5,396 nt of DNA from Candidatus Woesearchaeota archaeon (GCA_016188105.1 JACPIL010000078.1:1-5396), one strand, 5' to 3'; positions 1-5,396 are shown, counted from the first letter of the stretch. Numbers and translations are program-made. Notes: generated by a model from the letters alone, not told the origin.

Positions 1-126
1 CAAGTCGCAGTGGAAGATGCCATCATCGCTGACCAAACTTTTACTATCTTGATGGGTGATGAAGTAGAGCCTAGGCGAAATTTCATTGAGAAGCATGCCA
101 AAGAAGTTGTTAACTTGGATGTATAG
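1..126 (+). CDS. gyrB: DNA gyrase subunit B, C-terminal end (partial)
   Basis: Frame 1 is open from the first base and ends in TAG at 124-126, giving the last 41 residues of a protein that starts upstream of the window. The tail contains LMGDEVEPRRNFIEKHA and ends in VVNLDV. This matches the conserved end of bacterial-type GyrB, where MGD-VEPRR-FIE closes the TOPRIM-associated C-terminal region. GyrB is the ATPase subunit of the A2B2 type IIA topoisomerase that introduces negative supercoils. In archaea, gyrase genes are regarded as bacterial acquisitions and are known from euryarchaeal and DPANN groups. The catalytic residues lie outside the window. No gyrA follows; the next gene is a small hypothetical starting 7 bases after the stop, so the two are probably cotranscribed. 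The family call is strong despite the short length because this terminal motif is distinctive. Confidence 0.93.
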   Translation, partial: QVAVEDAIIADQTFTILMGDEVEPRRNFIEKHAKEVVNLDV

Positions 127-133
127 GCGTAAA

Positions 134-511
134 ATGGACAATACTTTAGAATGGCAAAGAAAGTTCTTTGACAAGTTGCAGGAAGAAACCTCACAAATAA
201 AATTCAAGGAAGCACGAGAAGAAGCCGAAACTAAATTACTCAGAGCTGAAGGCCAAGCAGAATTTAGCTATCGAAGTGCCTTTATAAGAGGAATGATTAT
301 AGGAAAAGGATTAGAACACTACATGTCAGATATTGTAGACGGCATGAATAAATCCTGCCTCAAAGTGATCTCTCGCGATTTTCCCGACACCGATTCCATT
401 CAAGAATATCAAGCTTGTATAAGAAGCGACACCGATCTTCTTTTATTATTCGGACAAGAGTACATCGATAGATGGGTTATGTATAATACTTTATTTGGCA
501 ATTCTCAGTAA
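134..511 (+). CDS. Hypothetical protein downstream of gyrB
   Basis: I do not recognise this 125-residue protein. Residues 1-45 are highly charged and should form a long amphipathic helix or short coiled coil (rich in K, E, R and Q). Residues 46-75 (YRSAFIRGMIIGKGLEHYM) could be a second helix. The C-terminal third carries a DTDLLLLFGQEYIDRW segment at 99-114. No signal peptide or convincing membrane span is visible; the LLLLF run is too short. I chose ATG 134, which clears the gyrB stop by 7 bases and has a weak AGGCG upstream. In-frame ATGs at 119, 95 and 86 would give longer forms (130, 138 and 141 residues) that overlap gyrB. ATG 119 would overlap gyrB by 8 bases and is a real alternative under translational coupling. 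The upstream part of the longer forms is simply gyrB read out of frame. It is probably an operon partner of gyrB; function unknown. Confidence 0.7.
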   Translation: MDNTLEWQRKFFDKLQEETSQIKFKEAREEAETKLLRAEGQAEFSYRSAFIRGMIIGKGLEHYMSDIVDGMNKSCLKVISRDFPDTDSIQEYQACIRSDTDLLLLFGQEYIDRWVMYNTLFGNSQ

Positions 512-514
512 CAA

Positions 515-524
515 CTTTTTTAAA
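515..524 (+). promoter_or_regulatory. T-run / TATA-like element before the small gene
   Basis: The sequence CTTTTTTAAA lies 4 bases after the stop of the upstream gene. Its six T residues could end the gyrB-operon transcript, since archaeal termination relies on T-runs. As a TATA-like box centred near 520 it would place a transcription start near 545-547, just before the SD-like GGTGA and the ATG at 558. Both roles are inferred from spacing only. Confidence 0.35.
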
Positions 525-546
525 GTACCCTTAAACTACAACTGAA

Positions 547-551
547 GGTGA
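547..551 (+). promoter_or_regulatory. SD-like GGTGA in front of the 558 mini-ORF
   Basis: GGTGA is a good archaeal-type ribosome-binding core and sits 6 bases before the ATG at 558. The ATG at 608, which opens the 78-residue gene, has only an A-rich stretch before it and no SD. The stronger initiation signal therefore belongs to the 9-codon mini-ORF rather than to the gene. Confidence 0.45.
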
Positions 552-557
552 AATAAA

Positions 558-587
558 ATGGCAGGTAAAGAAATATACCATTTCTAA
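558..587 (+). other. Candidate 9-codon leader ORF (MAGKEIYHF)
   Basis: ATG at 558 opens a short frame encoding MAGKEIYHF and stopping at TAA 585-587. It is preceded by GGTGA at ideal spacing. Its first eight bases, ATGGCAGG, are identical to the first eight bases of the downstream gene at 608. The ORF spans nearly all of the 558-595 hairpin, so a translating ribosome would melt that hairpin. It could be a true leader peptide, or a relic of a duplicated gene start. Nine codons can arise by chance; the support is the SD and the repeat structure. Confidence 0.35.
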
Positions 588-595
588 CCTGCCAT
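558..595 (+). promoter_or_regulatory. Imperfect hairpin in the leader, alternative partner to the 608 start codon
   Basis: ATGGCAGGT (558-566) pairs with ACCTGCCAT (587-595) in 9 base pairs. After a small internal loop (AA against A), AGAAAT (569-574) pairs with ATTTCT (580-585), leaving the 5-base loop ATACC. The same 588-595 strand can instead pair over 8 bases with 608-615 across a 12-base A-rich loop, which would bury the start codon of the next gene. The two structures are mutually exclusive. The pairing is read directly from the sequence; a regulatory role is inferred. Confidence 0.5.
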
Positions 596-607
596 GAAAA
601 AAATAAA

Positions 608-844
608 ATGGCAGGATTTGATAAAAGTTTAGATAAAGAATTGTTTTCCAGATCAGTTGACTTCGAACGTTCTAGGATTACTGTAGCGGTATTCGCATAC
701 AATAACGGCACTCCAAAACTTCAGTTAAGCAGGGAAAACAGAAGCGCAGATGGGGAATTTGCTTTTGCAAAATTAGGAAGATTGCTCAAAAGCGAGCTAG
801 AAGCAATTTTACCCTTGATGGAAGAAGCGAAAGGATATTTGTGA
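608..844 (+). CDS. Small protein, possible PC4-like ssDNA-binding domain
   Basis: This encodes 78 residues from ATG 608 to TGA 842-844. After a charged N-terminus (MAGFDKSLDKELF), residues 22-56 look like successive beta strands: RITVAVFAY, TPKLQLSREN, then DGEFAFAKLGR. They are followed by an amphipathic helix at about 60-76 (LKSELEAILPLMEEA). The order of strands, an acidic-glycine turn, a K-G segment and a C-terminal helix matches the PC4/p15 coactivator fold, a dimeric ssDNA-binding domain of about 60 residues. This is by-eye layout matching, so the family name is tentative; the gene itself is convincing from its protein-like composition. Only an A-rich stretch precedes the ATG. The ATG lies in the second copy of a 15-base repeat and can be sequestered by upstream RNA pairing. 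A weak TATA-like AAATATA at 571-577 could give a nearly leaderless transcript. It could equally be a lineage-specific hypothetical. Confidence 0.75.
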   Translation: MAGFDKSLDKELFSRSVDFERSRITVAVFAYNNGTPKLQLSRENRSADGEFAFAKLGRLLKSELEAILPLMEEAKGYL

Positions 845-851
845 TTTTTTT
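845..851 (+). terminator. T-run terminator for the rightward genes
   Basis: Seven T residues begin directly after the TGA of the 78-residue gene, with a further T-rich CTTTCTT just downstream. Archaeal RNA polymerase ends transcripts at such T-runs. A weak 7-bp inverted repeat, TTTCTTA (855-861) with TAAGAAA (875-881), lies between this and the opposing terminator. Confidence 0.6.
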
Positions 852-878
852 AACTTTCTTATAATACATTAGTTTAAG

Positions 879-884
879 AAAAAA
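879..884 (-). terminator. T-run terminator for the leftward smc-side genes
   Basis: Six A residues on the + strand read as T6 on the minus strand, 3 bases beyond the TGA (888-890) of the leftward hypothetical gene. Together with the T7 at 845-851 it makes a 43-base convergent intergenic region with a stop signal in each direction. Confidence 0.55.
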
Positions 885-887
885 GGA

Positions 888-1721
888 TCAAAGTTGAATC
901 ACTTGGAAAGGCATTTTCCAAGACTCTAATGCTTCTTCTACTTTTGTAAAGCGACTTTGATTTTTCCAGCTTTCAGTATTTTCTCCAGTAGGAGCGACCA
1001 TCCTGGCAATCCAGAACCCTCCCCCATAGAACTTAGCATCACCACAGGCATTACGCAAAGGAGCCAAATTTTTCCTTCTCCAGTCACTATAATGACGCAC
1101 CACCATTTCCTTAGCTTCATTCCTTTTTCCTGATTTTAATAAAACTTCAGCTTCCTGAAGGTTTCGTAAAAGTCCATTGACATGACAATCATCCAATATT
1201 GTTAAGGCATCTATTAACTCTTTTCTTGTTCTATTATATCCTTGAGCTTCAATATCTTGCCTTAGAGTATCTTCAGCCCCAAAATAAGCTTTCCAGATAG
1301 TTCTAATACTCGTGACCGCTTCACCATGCTTTGCTTTAGTACCCTCAGGAGTATAATGGAATCTTTCTATCATAGCGACAATTTCTTCATCTGTTGCTTT
1401 TTCCAAATCTGTACTTAACTTTGCTTCAAACTCGACATACTCTCTTCTTGGTTGTTCAAATAGTTCTGAAAGTTCTCTAGCTATTTTGTTATAATCAGGA
1501 TTTTCACCAAAGAAATCTGGCATCTTCAGAGGATTTGGTGCATCAAATGGAAAAGGAAATTCCCTGTCATCAGCAATTGCATACGAATTCACTAAGGCAT
1601 TGCGCATGAAACATTCTTCAATAACTGCTTTCAATTTTTCTCTTGCTACTCTTGTTGGGATAGGTGGATGCGCAGCTTCAACAATTCCGTCGATCGGCAT
1701 AACCGTATAGACTATTTTCAT
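888..1721 (-). CDS. Hypothetical protein downstream of smc
   Basis: This is a 277-residue protein I do not recognise. It looks soluble and mostly helical, with no signal peptide or membrane span. Visible marks are an N-terminal MKIVYTVMPIDGIVE strand-like segment and a Pro/Phe-rich stretch at about 55-72 (FPFPFDAP, then KMPDFFG). Long charged helices cover the middle, and the C-terminal part has KFYGGGFWIARM at about 230-241. Three scattered cysteines form no zinc motif. I chose ATG 1721. A TTG at 1772 that overlaps the smc stop (TTGA) would add 17 residues, but these are low-complexity L/K/N/S. A TATA-like TTAATAAA at 1743-1750 lies about 26 bases upstream of ATG 1721, fitting a leaderless transcript. 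The gene may also be read from smc, whose stop is 47 bases upstream. The position after smc is where many prokaryotes carry scpA, but I see no kleisin features. Function unknown. Confidence 0.8.
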   Translation of the reverse strand: MKIVYTVMPIDGIVEAAHPPIPTRVAREKLKAVIEECFMRNALVNSYAIADDREFPFPFDAPNPLKMPDFFGENPDYNKIARELSELFEQPRREYVEFEAKLSTDLEKATDEEIVAMIERFHYTPEGTKAKHGEAVTSIRTIWKAYFGAEDTLRQDIEAQGYNRTRKELIDALTILDDCHVNGLLRNLQEAEVLLKSGKRNEAKEMVVRHYSDWRRKNLAPLRNACGDAKFYGGGFWIARMVAPTGENTESWKNQSRFTKVEEALESWKMPFQVIQL

Positions 1722-1742
1722 AGACAGGTAAAGAAATAATGA

Positions 1743-1750
1743 TTTATTAA
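1743..1750 (-). promoter_or_regulatory. TATA-like box for the gene downstream of smc
   Basis: On the minus strand this reads TTAATAAA, centred about 26 bases before ATG 1721, the spacing of an archaeal leaderless promoter. It is one half of an 18-base near-palindrome (1743-1760, centre AAGCTT, one mismatched pair), which could also be an operator. The AT-rich background makes chance occurrence fairly likely. Confidence 0.35.
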
Positions 1751-1768
1751 GCTTATTAAACAGTAATT

Positions 1769-4700
1769 TCAAATCTTTAAGCTAGTTACCTTACTCACAC
1801 CATCTTTCATGCTCACGCCAAATAAGGTATCTGCTTCAGAAATGATGGCGTCGTTGTGAGAGATAACTATATATTGAGCTCCGTCGGCATAACTTCGGAT
1901 CAATTTCGACAAGATGTCAGAATTCTGCTTATCGAGAGCAGCATCAATCTCGTCTAAGATGTAGAATGAAGCCGGCTGGTATTCCTGAATCGCGAAGATA
2001 AATGATAATGCCGTAAGTGTTTTCTCTCCTCCAGATAGGGATTTGATATCCATAAATCTATTACCGCTTAATTTTACTTTAACGCTTAAACCTTCTTCAA
2101 AAGGATTATTTGGATTTTCCAATTCAAGATACGCCTTACCCTTGGTAAATAGCGTACTAAAAATATTCTGGAAGTTTTCATTAGCTTTGGTAAAAGTCTT
2201 CATGAAATGCTCTTTCTTCTTAGATTCAATCTCATTCATCAAAGTAAGCACATCAGTTTTTTCTCTGCCTAACTCGTCTTTCTTTTCTAATAACTTATTG
2301 AATTCCAATTCAACTTGCTCGTACACTTCCAGAGCTTTCATATTTACTGCAGACATCTGGCCTAGCATCACTTCAAACTTGGTCACTTCATGTTTTAATT
2401 CCTCAATGCTTTTATTAGATAAGATTACTGCGTTCTTATATTTGTTAAATTCCTCCTCAAGACCGGCTAATTTTGCTTTCACTTCTGCATTCTTCAAAGA
2501 AACAAGATTAATTTCCCTTTCAAAGTCGCGAGTTTTTTCTCGCAAAGATTCAATTTCGTTTTCTGCTTTAGCACTTTCAGCGCTCAATTTTTCACGGGTA
2601 ACAAACAATTCCTTGTAGGTAGAATAGAATTCCTTGCTTTCTTTTTCTTTAACTTCCAGATCCTTCTCCCGCTCTTTAATACTTCCAGTTAAGCGAGCAA
2701 TCTCCGCATGGAAACGATGTTCTTCCTTGTCATGCTGCTTTAAAATTTCTTTGATCTTTTCCTTTTCAGGCGCTAACATCTGTTCCATCTGAGTGAGCAT
2801 GTTCTTCAAATCGCTTTCCAAACGTAAAGTATCTTCCCGGCATTTCTGTCGGGACTCTTCAAATGCGCTTAACTGAGCTAACAGGCGGGGATCACGTAAT
2901 TGATTTACTTCAGAACGAAGATTCTGTTTTGCCATTTTTAATTCTGCTAGATCCTTGTTGATTGTGCCAACACTCTTTTGTACTGAAGCCAGAGCAGTAT
3001 CCACTTCTTGTAACCGCGCTTGCAATTCTTTCTTTAAGTCAGTAGAAGCTTCTAGATCATGGGTATCCAGATGCAGGCTCTTTTCCAATTTAATAACCTC
3101 TGCTTCTACCTCTGCTCTGTTGGTTCGCAATGCAGAAATCTCCTGTAAATTAACTTCTCGTTTCTGTTCCACATTGACAATAACACCCTGCCATTCTCCT
3201 AATTCACGTTCTACCTTTTCTAATTCTTCTAAAGAATCCCGCTCTTTAAATCCTGTTGAAACTTTTCTGGTGGTAAAACCTCCACGCATCACTCCGCTTT
3301 CCTCAGCTAAACTTCCATCTAAGGTGACCATGCGAGTTGTTCCAACTCCTATTTTCCGGGCAGAATCCAGATTATCGACTACTATTGTTTTACCAAAAAC
3401 ATAGGCAAATGCTTTCTTATACTGCGGCTTGAAAGAGATTAGATTTAAGGCAAAATCATGCACGCCTTGCTTTTTTAGGAGAGTTTTATCTTCAGCAGCA
3501 ATATCGTGGTATTTTATTTTAGTAAGCGGGATAAAGGAAGCAGATCCCAGCTTATTTTCTTTGAGATAAGCAATACAATCGGCAGCAACTTTATCATCTT
3601 CAACCACAATATTATTCATCCTTGCGCCAGCTGATGCTTCCAGAGCTTGCGCATATTTTTTATCTGCTTGCCCTAACTCGGCAACTGTTCCATGCACGCC
3701 TTTGAATTTTTTACGGTTTTCAAGAATACTGCGGACGGCTAAATCAGTAGCCAGATTAGCTTGATAACTTAAAGTTCTAGCATTTAATTGTGATTGCTTT
3801 TCCTGCAGCTCAACTACTTTTCTGCGGGCATTTCCTAATTGCGAGGCAAATCCGCTGTCCTGTTCTAAACATTTATTCAATCGTAAGGTTGCAGCCTTAA
3901 AATCATTTTTATGCTTCTGCAGCAAGTCCATCTGCTGCTTATGATCTTTCTCAACTTCCTTTACTTTCTTAATCCGTTCATCCAGGCCATTAAGCTGAAA
4001 TTCAATCTGATCTTTTTCACGTAACAGTTCCTGCTGCTTCTGCCGGATTTGTTGGATCTCCTCTTGTTTTTGCTCAATAAACTGCTCTTTTTGCTCAATC
4101 TCTTTTTCTAATTCCTGAGAGGATTCAATATTATGCTTCTTTCTGAACTGCTGAATATTCTTTTCTAATTCCTGCAACTCTTTCTGCTTTTTATTGATGG
4201 TTTGTTGCAACTCCTGTTGTTGTTTGCTTTGTGAAGATGCTTTCTCTTCTAACTCCTGCATCTCTACTGAGAATTGGTCCTTCCTTTGTTTGATTTTATT
4301 TATCTCATCCTTTAATGCTGAGACTCTGGTTTTTTCTTCCGCTAAAGAAACTTTTAGATCTTCCAATTGCCGATGTACTTTAACTTGTTCCTTCTCTCCT
4401 TTCTGCTCAATTTCCTGATTAATCCTGCTGATCTTAGATTTATGTTCTTCTGCCGTCTGGCGTAACCTCTCAACCTTCTCTTCTAATGCTTTAATTTTTT
4501 CCTGGCTTTTGGCAATTTCTTTATCATGTGTTTCTTTGACTGATTCCCGTTCTTTCATCTGCAAATGCAAATAAGTAGCTTTGTGAGAATCAATCTTATC
4601 TTTTAATTCCTTGAATTTTAAGGCCTGATCACGGTCTTTTTTTAATTCCCGCAAATAGGTTTTACGTTCTGCCAGAATGATCTCTGCATTGTTGAGTTTT

Positions 4701-5260
4701 TCTTCAACCTTCTGCATCTCCAGCATGGCCTTGTGTTTTTTTTCTTCGTAAATAGAAACATCGCTGATCTCTTCGATTATTTTTCTTCTCTCTACAGGGT
4801 TCATATCCACAAATCGAGTGATATCTCCTTGGAGTATGATGTTGTATCCGTCTGGATTAATTTTAGCCGTAGCTAAAAGATCTAATACTTCGGTACGAGT
4901 TTTCTTTTGACCATTGATTCTATAAATACTGCTCCCATCCTTATTGATAGTCCGATTAACTACCACTTCCTTGGCATCAAGTGGAAAGGTTTTGTGCTGG
5001 TTATCGAAGGCAATTTCAACATAGGCTGAGGTAGCCGGTTTTTTATCCTTTCCACCGTTAAAGATAAGATTAGAAGCCTTTTCTGCGCGCATGGATTTTG
5101 CTGACAATCTTCCTAAAACGAAGCAAAGCGCATCTCCTACGTTAGACTTTCCGGAACCATTAGGGCCGAGAATACAGTTGTATTTGCCGTCCAGTGGAAC
5201 TTCCGTTTTATGCGCAAAGCTCTTAAAACCGTGGATGACAATTCTATTGATTATAGTCAT
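1769..5260 (-). CDS. smc: Chromosome segregation protein SMC (archaeal type)
   Basis: This is a complete 1163-residue SMC ATPase, the usual family length. It dimerises through its hinge and uses ATP-driven head engagement to organise and compact chromosomal DNA, normally with a kleisin (ScpA). The N-terminal head carries Walker A GPNGSGKS (32-39), the arginine-finger segment SMRAEK (R58) and the Q-loop glutamine in ILQGD (Q144). Coiled coil runs from about 165 to 515. The hinge spans about 517-662, from GVHGTVAEL (G521) to the conserved GVMRGGF (656-662). The returning coiled coil covers about 665-1010. The C-terminal head has signature LSGGEK (1075-1080), Walker B FYILDE (1099-1104, catalytic E1104), D-loop ALD (1108-1110) and switch histidine H1135 in VISHND. 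All ATPase motifs are intact. The first coiled-coil arm has a very glutamine-rich stretch at 347-413. The ATG start is supported by the N-terminal IHGFKSF motif at residue 9 and an AGAGGA ribosome-binding site. The gene probably starts the leftward transcript. Confidence 0.98.
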   Translation of the reverse strand: MTIINRIVIHGFKSFAHKTEVPLDGKYNCILGPNGSGKSNVGDALCFVLGRLSAKSMRAEKASNLIFNGGKDKKPATSAYVEIAFDNQHKTFPLDAKEVVVNRTINKDGSSIYRINGQKKTRTEVLDLLATAKINPDGYNIILQGDITRFVDMNPVERRKIIEEISDVSIYEEKKHKAMLEMQKVEEKLNNAEIILAERKTYLRELKKDRDQALKFKELKDKIDSHKATYLHLQMKERESVKETHDKEIAKSQEKIKALEEKVERLRQTAEEHKSKISRINQEIEQKGEKEQVKVHRQLEDLKVSLAEEKTRVSALKDEINKIKQRKDQFSVEMQELEEKASSQSKQQQELQQTINKKQKELQELEKNIQQFRKKHNIESSQELEKEIEQKEQFIEQKQEEIQQIRQKQQELLREKDQIEFQLNGLDERIKKVKEVEKDHKQQMDLLQKHKNDFKAATLRLNKCLEQDSGFASQLGNARRKVVELQEKQSQLNARTLSYQANLATDLAVRSILENRKKFKGVHGTVAELGQADKKYAQALEASAGARMNNIVVEDDKVAADCIAYLKENKLGSASFIPLTKIKYHDIAAEDKTLLKKQGVHDFALNLISFKPQYKKAFAYVFGKTIVVDNLDSARKIGVGTTRMVTLDGSLAEESGVMRGGFTTRKVSTGFKERDSLEELEKVERELGEWQGVIVNVEQKREVNLQEISALRTNRAEVEAEVIKLEKSLHLDTHDLEASTDLKKELQARLQEVDTALASVQKSVGTINKDLAELKMAKQNLRSEVNQLRDPRLLAQLSAFEESRQKCREDTLRLESDLKNMLTQMEQMLAPEKEKIKEILKQHDKEEHRFHAEIARLTGSIKEREKDLEVKEKESKEFYSTYKELFVTREKLSAESAKAENEIESLREKTRDFEREINLVSLKNAEVKAKLAGLEEEFNKYKNAVILSNKSIEELKHEVTKFEVMLGQMSAVNMKALEVYEQVELEFNKLLEKKDELGREKTDVLTLMNEIESKKKEHFMKTFTKANENFQNIFSTLFTKGKAYLELENPNNPFEEGLSVKVKLSGNRFMDIKSLSGGEKTLTALSFIFAIQEYQPASFYILDEIDAALDKQNSDILSKLIRSYADGAQYIVISHNDAIISEADTLFGVSMKDGVSKVTSLKI

Positions 5261-5268
5261 TATAAAGG

Positions 5269-5274
5269 TCCTCT
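5269..5274 (-). promoter_or_regulatory. Ribosome-binding site of smc
   Basis: On the minus strand AGAGGA lies 8 bases before the ATG at 5260, a good match to an SD sequence. It confirms the smc start and fits a short leader of roughly 18 bases from the predicted promoter. Confidence 0.65.
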
Positions 5275-5300
5275 TTTCGGATAGAATGTTTCATTTTGGA

Positions 5301-5308
5301 TTTATAAA
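5301..5308 (-). promoter_or_regulatory. TATA box of smc
   Basis: TTTATAAA is centred about 44 bases upstream of the smc ATG. With the archaeal spacing of about 26 bases it predicts a start near 5278 and an 18-base leader that just includes the AGAGGA site. The purine-containing GGAAATC before it on the minus strand could serve as BRE. The box is palindromic and could in principle also fire rightward. Confidence 0.55.
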
Positions 5309-5342
5309 GATTTCCGTCCGCTGTCAGTAAATTAAGAGAATA

Positions 5343-5349
5343 TTTATAT
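5343..5349 (+). promoter_or_regulatory. TATA box of the rightward gene at 5373
   Basis: TTTATAT is centred at 5346, 27 bases before the ATG at 5373, which is canonical spacing for an archaeal leaderless mRNA. The preceding AAGAGAA is a purine-rich BRE-like stretch. No SD is present before the ATG, in agreement with leaderless initiation. Confidence 0.55.
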
Positions 5350-5372
5350 CCAAGAACTTAACCTCACCATAA

Positions 5373-5396
5373 ATGAACCTAAGCGAAATCATCGAA
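5373..5396 (+). CDS. Start of a gene truncated by the window end
   Basis: ATG 5373 opens a frame that stays open for eight codons (MNLSEIIE) to the last base. The product cannot be identified from so little. The start is supported by the TATA-like TTTATAT 27 bases upstream and by the divergent layout with smc, leaving a 112-base shared promoter region (5261-5372) that contains no other gene. With only eight codons a chance frame cannot be excluded. Confidence 0.5.

Larger units (their letters stand above)
551..615 (+). repeat. 15-base direct repeat with a central inverted copy
   Basis: AAATAAAATGGCAGG occurs at 551-565 and exactly again at 601-615, an offset of 50 bases. Between them CCTGCCAT (588-595) is the reverse complement of ATGGCAGG found in both copies. 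The second copy contains the start codon of the 78-residue gene; the first contains the start of the mini-ORF. The match ends abruptly on both sides, GGTG versus AAAA upstream and T versus A downstream. Confidence 0.85.

Noticed and set aside
594..632. Short frame from ATG 594 (MKKIKWQDLIKV)
   Set aside because: Only 12 codons, no SD, and it overlaps the 608 gene out of frame.
520..711. 63-codon minus-strand open frame over the leader and the small gene
   Set aside because: It overlaps the better supported 608-844 gene in the opposite direction and shows no homology that I recognise.
938..1120. 60-codon minus-strand open frame inside the gene after smc
   Set aside because: It is an alternative frame of the longer 888-1721 gene with Trp/Gly/Val-rich, unprotein-like content.
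888..1721. Calling the gene after smc scpA from its position
   Set aside because: No recognisable kleisin N-terminal helix pattern or winged-helix C-terminus; position alone is not enough.
562..1738. 14-base match CAGGTAAAGAAATA at 562-575 and 1725-1738, just ahead of gene starts on opposite strands
   Set aside because: On reverse reading both lie before an ATG, which drew attention, but one match of this length in AT-rich DNA can be chance, and no longer similarity surrounds it.
2043..2618. 191-codon + strand open frame inside smc
   Set aside because: It lies wholly antisense to the C-terminal arm and head of smc, is Ser/Leu/Phe-rich as expected from the reverse of Lys/Glu coiled-coil codons, and has no own signals.
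2955..3404. 149-codon + strand open frame inside smc
   Set aside because: Antisense shadow of the hinge and arm coding region; Ser/Thr/Arg-rich composition without protein-like patterning.
4194..4418. 74-codon Cys/Ser-rich + strand open frame
   Set aside because: The cysteine clusters are the complement of the Gln/Lys/Glu codons in the SMC arm, not a metal-binding protein.
5091..5330. 79-codon + strand open frame across the smc start
   Set aside because: Antisense to the smc Walker A region and its promoter; no SD and it conflicts with strongly conserved coding sequence.

Overview
The window looks like an archaeal chromosome segment, most likely from a DPANN lineage such as Woesearchaeota; the lineage is an inference. 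The main evidence is the large minus-strand gene. It encodes a full-length SMC ATPase whose N-terminal head is of the archaeal type (GPNGSGKS Walker A, then an SMRAEK arginine-finger segment). Several starts also sit 26-28 bases downstream of TATA-like boxes, as expected for archaeal leaderless transcripts. The DNA is AT-rich and tightly packed. The first 126 bases are the 3' end of gyrB, a bacterial-type gyrase gene that several archaeal groups carry.

Layout. Bases 1-126 (+) are the last 41 codons of gyrB. Bases 134-511 (+) encode an unrecognised 125-residue protein immediately downstream of gyrB. Bases 512-607 are a compact leader. It contains a T-run/TATA-like element, an SD-like GGTGA, a 9-codon mini-ORF, a 15-base direct repeat spaced exactly 50 bases apart, and an inverted copy between the repeats that can pair with either of them. 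Bases 608-844 (+) encode a 78-residue protein with a plausible PC4-like (ssDNA-binding) layout. Bases 845-887 are a convergent intergenic stretch with a T-run for each direction. Bases 888-1721 (-) encode an unrecognised 277-residue protein. Bases 1769-5260 (-) are smc (1163 residues). Bases 5261-5372 are a divergent promoter region. At 5373 (+) a new gene begins and is cut by the window end after eight codons.

How it fits together. The two recognisable proteins, gyrase B and SMC, both act on chromosome topology and compaction. The small gene may add a ssDNA-binding protein. The usual SMC partner gene scpA is not seen next to smc; an unrelated-looking hypothetical gene occupies the downstream slot. 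I found no CRISPR, transposase, rRNA or tRNA. The most unusual item is the 545-615 leader of the small PC4-like gene. Its architecture suggests either a start-codon-masking RNA switch with a leader peptide, or a local duplication of the gene's 5' end.
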